Shown here: piece after piece, positions 6,062 through 9,288 of the stretch
Layout of the letters: every line of letters begins with the position of its first letter
Position numbering within the stretch: position 1 is the stretch's first letter
Source: RGIG4608 sp045637205
Lineage (GTDB): Bacteria > Bacillota > Clostridia > Oscillospirales > CAG-272
Reading direction: 5' to 3'
DNA length: 9,288 bases
Assembly: GCA_045637205.1 (NCBI GenBank)
Contig: JAZTYY010000006.1
Coordinates: 1 to 9,288, forward strand
Made by a program: the position numbers and the translations under genes
Notes under the pieces: generated by a model
Database searches by the model: none
What the model was told of the DNA's origin: nothing
What the model saw: the letters and a program-made list of their open reading frames with translations, nothing else

Positions 6062-6207
6062 AATTTATCAATATTTTCTTAAATTAAAATTCTATCTTAT
6101 TAAAAATGACAAAATTGCACACTATATTTTTTGTATATATTGACAAAAATGAGTATTTGTATTATAATTACTATGAATGTAAACATGCATTTTTTAATTG
6201 ATAAATT
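6062..6207. promoter_or_regulatory. Inverted pair AATTTATCAA / TTGATAAATT flanking the pflB promoter
   Basis: A 10-base sequence at 6062-6071 is repeated inverted at 6198-6207. One arm sits just upstream of the tetR -35 box and the other in the pflB leader; the centres are 136 bases apart. It may be a pair of regulator sites, but AT-richness makes chance possible. Confidence 0.3.
6140..6168 (+). promoter_or_regulatory. Sigma-A promoter for pflB-pflA
   Basis: TTGACA (6140-6145) and TATAAT (6163-6168) are 17 bases apart, a perfect consensus. Transcription would start near 6175, giving a leader of about 75 bases that ends in the strong ribosome site GGAGG at 6239-6243, 7 bases before the ATG. 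Confidence 0.9.
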
Positions 6208-6250
6208 TCATAATTAACATAGAATAAAATAACAACACGGAGGTAAAAAT

Positions 6251-8482
6251 ATGGAATTTAAACAGTGGTTAGGTTTCGAGGGTGAAACCTGGAAAAACGA
6301 AATTAACGTTCGCAACTTTATTAAGAAAAATTATTCTCCCTATCTCGACGAGCCCGATTTTTTGTGTGGAGCAACTGAAAGAACAAAAAATTCAATGAAA
6401 AAGTTAAATGCCCTTCTCAAACAGGAGATGGACAACGGTGGTGTGCTTGATATAGATACAGAAAACACAACAACACTCACATCCCACGAGCCCGGTTATC
6501 TTGATGCCGATACCGATATTATCGTCGGTCTTCAAACCGATGCACCATTAAAGCGTGCGATTAACCCCTTTGGCGGTATGAGAATGGCAAGAAGCGCCTG
6601 CAAGTCATACGGATATGAGGTTTCTGATAAAATTGAAAACGAATTCAGATTCACAAAGACACACAACGACGGTGTTTTCAGCATCTACACCGATGAAATC
6701 AAGGCGCTTCGTCACTGCGCGCTTTTAACAGGTCTTCCCGACGCTTACGGCAGAGGAAGAATTATCGGTGACTATAGAAGAATCGCGCTTTACGGTGTTG
6801 ACGTGCTCATTGCCTTTAAAAAGGGTGACAGAGCATTCTATGGCAAGCGCCCAATGGACGTTGACAATATGAGAAGACTTGAAGAGCTTCACGATCAAAT
6901 AGGGGCACTTGAAGATCTTAAGAAAATGGCTGCTTCATACGGATTTGATATTTCACAGCCTGCATCCAACGCAAGAGAGGCAATTCAGTGGACTTATTTT
7001 GGCTATCTTGGTGCGAACAAGGAGCAGAACGGTGCTGCAATGAGCTTTGGCCGTTGCTCAACCTTTTTTGATATCTATATTGAAAAGGATATTGCTGAAG
7101 GTAAACTTACCGAGGAAGAAGCACAGGAGCTTATCGACGACCTTGTAATTAAGCTTCGTATGGCGCGTCACTTGAGAACTCCCGAATATAACGAGCTTTT
7201 TGGCGGTGACCCCATGTGGATCACAGAGTGCGTTGGTGGTATGGGTGAAACACACAAAACGCTTGTAACAAAAACATCTTATAGAATTCTTAATACACTT
7301 TACAATCTTGGCCCTGCTCCCGAGCCCAACCTCACGGTTCTTTGGAGTGAGGCGCTTCCCACACCCTTTAAGAAATTCTGCGCAAAGGTTTCTATTGATA
7401 CCGACTCAATTCAGTATGAAAACGATGACCTTATGCGCCCCACCTTCGGTGACGACTATGCAATTGCTTGTTGCGTATCAGCAATGAAGGTTGGTAAGCA
7501 GATGCAGTTCTTTGGTGCAAGAACAAACCTTGCAAAGCTCTTGCTTCTTGCAATAAACGGTGGTGTTGACAATATGTTTGGCACCCGTGTTGGTCCTAAA
7601 ATGCCCGTAATGGATGGCGAATACCTTAACTACGATCAGGTTTACGATCGTTTCAAGACTTACCTTGCTTGGCTTTGTGAAGCATATGTTAAGACAATGA
7701 ATATTATTCACTATAGCCACGATAGATACTCATACGAAAAGCTCCAGCTTGCGCTTCATGACACCGAGGTTGAACGTCTTATGGCGTTTGGTATCGCGGG
7801 CTTCTCGGTAATTGTTGACTCCCTTTCAGCTATTAAGTATGCAAAGGTTAAGCCAATTAAGAACGAGGATGGTATTATCGTTGACTTTGAAATTGAGGGC
7901 GACTTCCCCAAATACGGTAACGATGACGACCGCGCCGACGAAATTGGCCAGAAGATTATTAAGAGAATGATGATGGAGCTTCGCAAAACTCCCACTTATA
8001 GAAATGCAATTCACACTCTTTCCGTTCTTACAATCACGTCAAACGTTGTTTACGGTAAGAAAACAGGCGCAACTCCCGACGGAAGAAAAGCAGGAGAGCC
8101 CTTTGCCCCCGGTGCTAACCCCATGCACAACAGAGAAACAAACGGCGCGCTTGCGTCCCTTAACTCCGTATCCAAAATGCCCTATAACGATGCTATGGAC
8201 GGTATTTCAAATACCTTCTCAATCGTTCCCGAGGCGCTTGGAAAGACAAGATATGACAGAGTGGTTAACCTTACGAATATTCTTGACGGTTACTTCCGTC
8301 AGAACGCGCATCACATTAACGTAAACGTGCTCAATAGAGAAACTCTTATGAAGGCATACGAGAACCCCGAGCTTTATCCCAACCTCACAATCCGTGTTTC
8401 AGGATACGCAGTAAACTTCACTCGACTTTCCAAGGAACAGCAGAGAGAGGTTATTTCAAGAACCTTCCATGAATCAATGTAA
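6251..8482 (+). CDS. pflB: Pyruvate formate-lyase (formate C-acetyltransferase)
   Basis: This is a cytosolic glycyl-radical enzyme that converts pyruvate and CoA to acetyl-CoA and formate during anaerobic fermentation. The 743-residue length is close to the usual 740-760. The paired active-site cysteines are C407-C408 in IACCVSAMKVGKQMQFFGAR (the family usually has CCVSPM; here Pro is Ala). The radical site is G718 in RVSGYAVNF near the C-terminus. Other hallmarks are RRIALYGVD (176-184), TPEYNELFGGDP (310-321), GPAPEPNLTVLW (354-365) and TPDGRKAGEPFAPGANP (608-624). The latter segments and the CC pair separate it from glycerol or choline dehydratases of the same superfamily. The start follows GGAGG. 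Its activase gene pflA overlaps the end by 14 bases, the standard arrangement. It is driven by the consensus promoter at 6140-6168. Confidence 0.98.
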   Translation: MEFKQWLGFEGETWKNEINVRNFIKKNYSPYLDEPDFLCGATERTKNSMKKLNALLKQEMDNGGVLDIDTENTTTLTSHEPGYLDADTDIIVGLQTDAPLKRAINPFGGMRMARSACKSYGYEVSDKIENEFRFTKTHNDGVFSIYTDEIKALRHCALLTGLPDAYGRGRIIGDYRRIALYGVDVLIAFKKGDRAFYGKRPMDVDNMRRLEELHDQIGALEDLKKMAASYGFDISQPASNAREAIQWTYFGYLGANKEQNGAAMSFGRCSTFFDIYIEKDIAEGKLTEEEAQELIDDLVIKLRMARHLRTPEYNELFGGDPMWITECVGGMGETHKTLVTKTSYRILNTLYNLGPAPEPNLTVLWSEALPTPFKKFCAKVSIDTDSIQYENDDLMRPTFGDDYAIACCVSAMKVGKQMQFFGARTNLAKLLLLAINGGVDNMFGTRVGPKMPVMDGEYLNYDQVYDRFKTYLAWLCEAYVKTMNIIHYSHDRYSYEKLQLALHDTEVERLMAFGIAGFSVIVDSLSAIKYAKVKPIKNEDGIIVDFEIEGDFPKYGNDDDRADEIGQKIIKRMMMELRKTPTYRNAIHTLSVLTITSNVVYGKKTGATPDGRKAGEPFAPGANPMHNRETNGALASLNSVSKMPYNDAMDGISNTFSIVPEALGKTRYDRVVNLTNILDGYFRQNAHHINVNVLNRETLMKAYENPELYPNLTIRVSGYAVNFTRLSKEQQREVISRTFHESM

Positions 8483-9194
8483 TGAAAAAATAAGTGGCAG
8501 AATCCATTCGTTCCAAAGTCTTGGAACGGTGGATGGCCCCGGTGTTAGATCCGTAATATTTATGCAGGGCTGCCCCCTTCGTTGTGTGTGCTGTCACAAT
8601 CCTGACACTTGGGATTTTGATGCCGGTGAAGAAACGGGCGTTGATGCGCTTGTAAATAAGATTCTTCGTTATAAAACGTATTATGGAAACAACGGTGGAG
8701 TCACCGTTTCGGGTGGAGAACCACTCATGCAGACGGAGTTTTTGACCGAATTGTTCAAAAAATTAAAGAATTATGGTATTCATACCGCACTCGACACCAG
8801 CGGTTGCGTTTTGAACGACGATGTAAAGGAATTGCTTGAGCATACCGATATAGTGCTTCTCGATTTCAAATACACCAATGCAGAGGATTATTTCCAATAC
8901 ACAAAAATGGAAATGAGCAAGGTGCAGGAATTTCTTGAATATTTGCAAAAAATAAACAAGAAAACTTGGCTTCGTTACGTTGTTATTCCGAATTTAAACG
9001 ATGGTAAAGAGGACGTTGCAAGACTTTTTGAACTCAAAAATCAGTATTCTTGCGTTGAAAAAATCGAGCTTCTTCCCTTCCGTAAGCTCTGTCTTGAAAA
9101 GTATGATGAAATGGGAATTGAATTTCCACTCAAAAATACTCCCGAAGCAAAGCAAGAGTTTATTGATGAGCTTTATAAAGAATTTGAACAATAA
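8469..9194 (+). CDS. pflA: Pyruvate formate-lyase-activating enzyme (radical SAM)
   Basis: This is a 241-residue [4Fe-4S] radical-SAM activase that abstracts a hydrogen from the PflB glycine (G718) using S-adenosylmethionine. The cluster motif is CX3CX2C: C35, C39 and C42 in GCPLRCVCCHNPDTW. The glycine-rich SAM motif is VSGGEP (80-85), with LDTSG (108-112), LDFKYTN (131-137) and LLPF (201-204) in order. The length is normal. Three residues look unusual: the position before the third cluster Cys, normally aromatic, is Cys41; and the 'LPYHKLG' segment reads LPFRKLC, so the family His is Arg and the Gly is Cys. The ATG at 8469 lies inside the end of pflB with no good ribosome site nearby, which suggests coupled translation. 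No other in-frame start precedes the cluster motif. Confidence 0.96.
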   Translation: MNQCNEKISGRIHSFQSLGTVDGPGVRSVIFMQGCPLRCVCCHNPDTWDFDAGEETGVDALVNKILRYKTYYGNNGGVTVSGGEPLMQTEFLTELFKKLKNYGIHTALDTSGCVLNDDVKELLEHTDIVLLDFKYTNAEDYFQYTKMEMSKVQEFLEYLQKINKKTWLRYVVIPNLNDGKEDVARLFELKNQYSCVEKIELLPFRKLCLEKYDEMGIEFPLKNTPEAKQEFIDELYKEFEQ

Positions 9195-9200
9195 ATCAAA

Positions 9201-9235
9201 AAAGCACTCGACAAAAGTCGAGTGCTTTGCTTTTT
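9201..9235 (+). terminator. Rho-independent terminator of pflB-pflA
   Basis: A perfect 12-bp stem AAAGCACTCGAC (9201-9212) / GTCGAGTGCTTT (9217-9228) with an AAAA loop is followed by GC and TTTTT. It begins 6 bases after the pflA stop codon. Confidence 0.93.
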
Positions 9236-9240
9236 GGTAT

Positions 9241-9271
9241 TTCAAATTTTAATTTATCGGTAAGTTAGTTT
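9241..9271. repeat. 31-bp dispersed repeat, copy 2
   Basis: This is the second copy of the 3978-4008 sequence (28 of 31 identical, same orientation). It begins 5 bases after the pfl terminator T-run and probably marks the start of another gene-free, repeat-bearing stretch that runs off the window. Confidence 0.7.
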
Positions 9272-9288
9272 TGTTGAACAACGGACAG

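Noticed and set aside
6140..6217. FNR box or Rex site in front of pflB
   Set aside because: Only a half-site TTGAT is present at 6199; no full TTGATnnnnATCAA or TTGTTAAnnnnTTAACAA is seen.
8004..8324. 106-residue plus-strand open frame
   Set aside because: It is an alternative frame inside pflB, whose protein is unmistakable.
6251..8482. Glycerol/choline dehydratase-type glycyl-radical enzyme
   Set aside because: The adjacent cysteine pair C407-C408 and the RVSGYAVNF end are specific to true pyruvate formate-lyase.

Overview
The window looks like a piece of an anaerobic, low-GC Firmicutes (class Clostridia) chromosome, probably from an uncultured gut or rumen-type lineage. The basis is AT-rich intergenic DNA, strong AGGAG-type ribosome binding sites, consensus sigma-A promoters, an oxygen-sensitive pyruvate formate-lyase with its activase, and long intergenic stretches packed with small palindromic repeats. 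This taxonomic call is inference; no rRNA or other marker gene is present.

Layout. Bases 1-237 carry an array of small hairpins built on an ATGAAATC unit, followed by a rho-independent terminator that closes a leftward gene set. That set (273-2418, minus strand) has three tightly packed genes, in transcription order: a DUF1295 / steroid 5-alpha-reductase-like membrane protein, an unrecognised multi-pass membrane protein, and a ~218-residue soluble protein whose central motif resembles ferredoxin-dependent bilin reductases. Bases 2419-3082 have no gene and are a mosaic of inverted repeats. A leftward NAD(P)-binding atypical SDR (NmrA / divinyl-chlorophyllide-reductase-like) occupies 3083-3943. 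Bases 3944-4477 are another gene-free, hairpin-dense stretch. Then come a leftward FMN split-barrel (flavin reductase-like) protein with an unusual C-terminal module (4478-5410) and its upstream TetR-family regulator (5458-5988), probably co-transcribed.

From 5989 to 6250 two divergent promoters, each a perfect TTGACA-17-TATAAT, drive the tetR side leftward and pflB-pflA rightward. PflB (pyruvate + CoA to acetyl-CoA + formate) overlaps by 14 bases with PflA, the radical-SAM enzyme that installs its glycyl radical. The pair ends at a strong terminator.

How the genes may work together. pflBA is ordinary fermentative metabolism. The leftward genes are the interesting part. Four are predicted redox or reductase-like proteins, and three independently recall tetrapyrrole reduction enzymes: a bilin-reductase-like fold, a C-terminal segment like the protochlorophyllide-reductase PCP_red domain, and a DVR/NmrA-like SDR. 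With a TetR regulator and a membrane 5-alpha-reductase-like protein nearby, this could be a small-molecule reduction locus acting on a tetrapyrrole, steroid or other hydrophobic conjugated substrate. That substrate assignment is a hypothesis from motif memory, not an established function.
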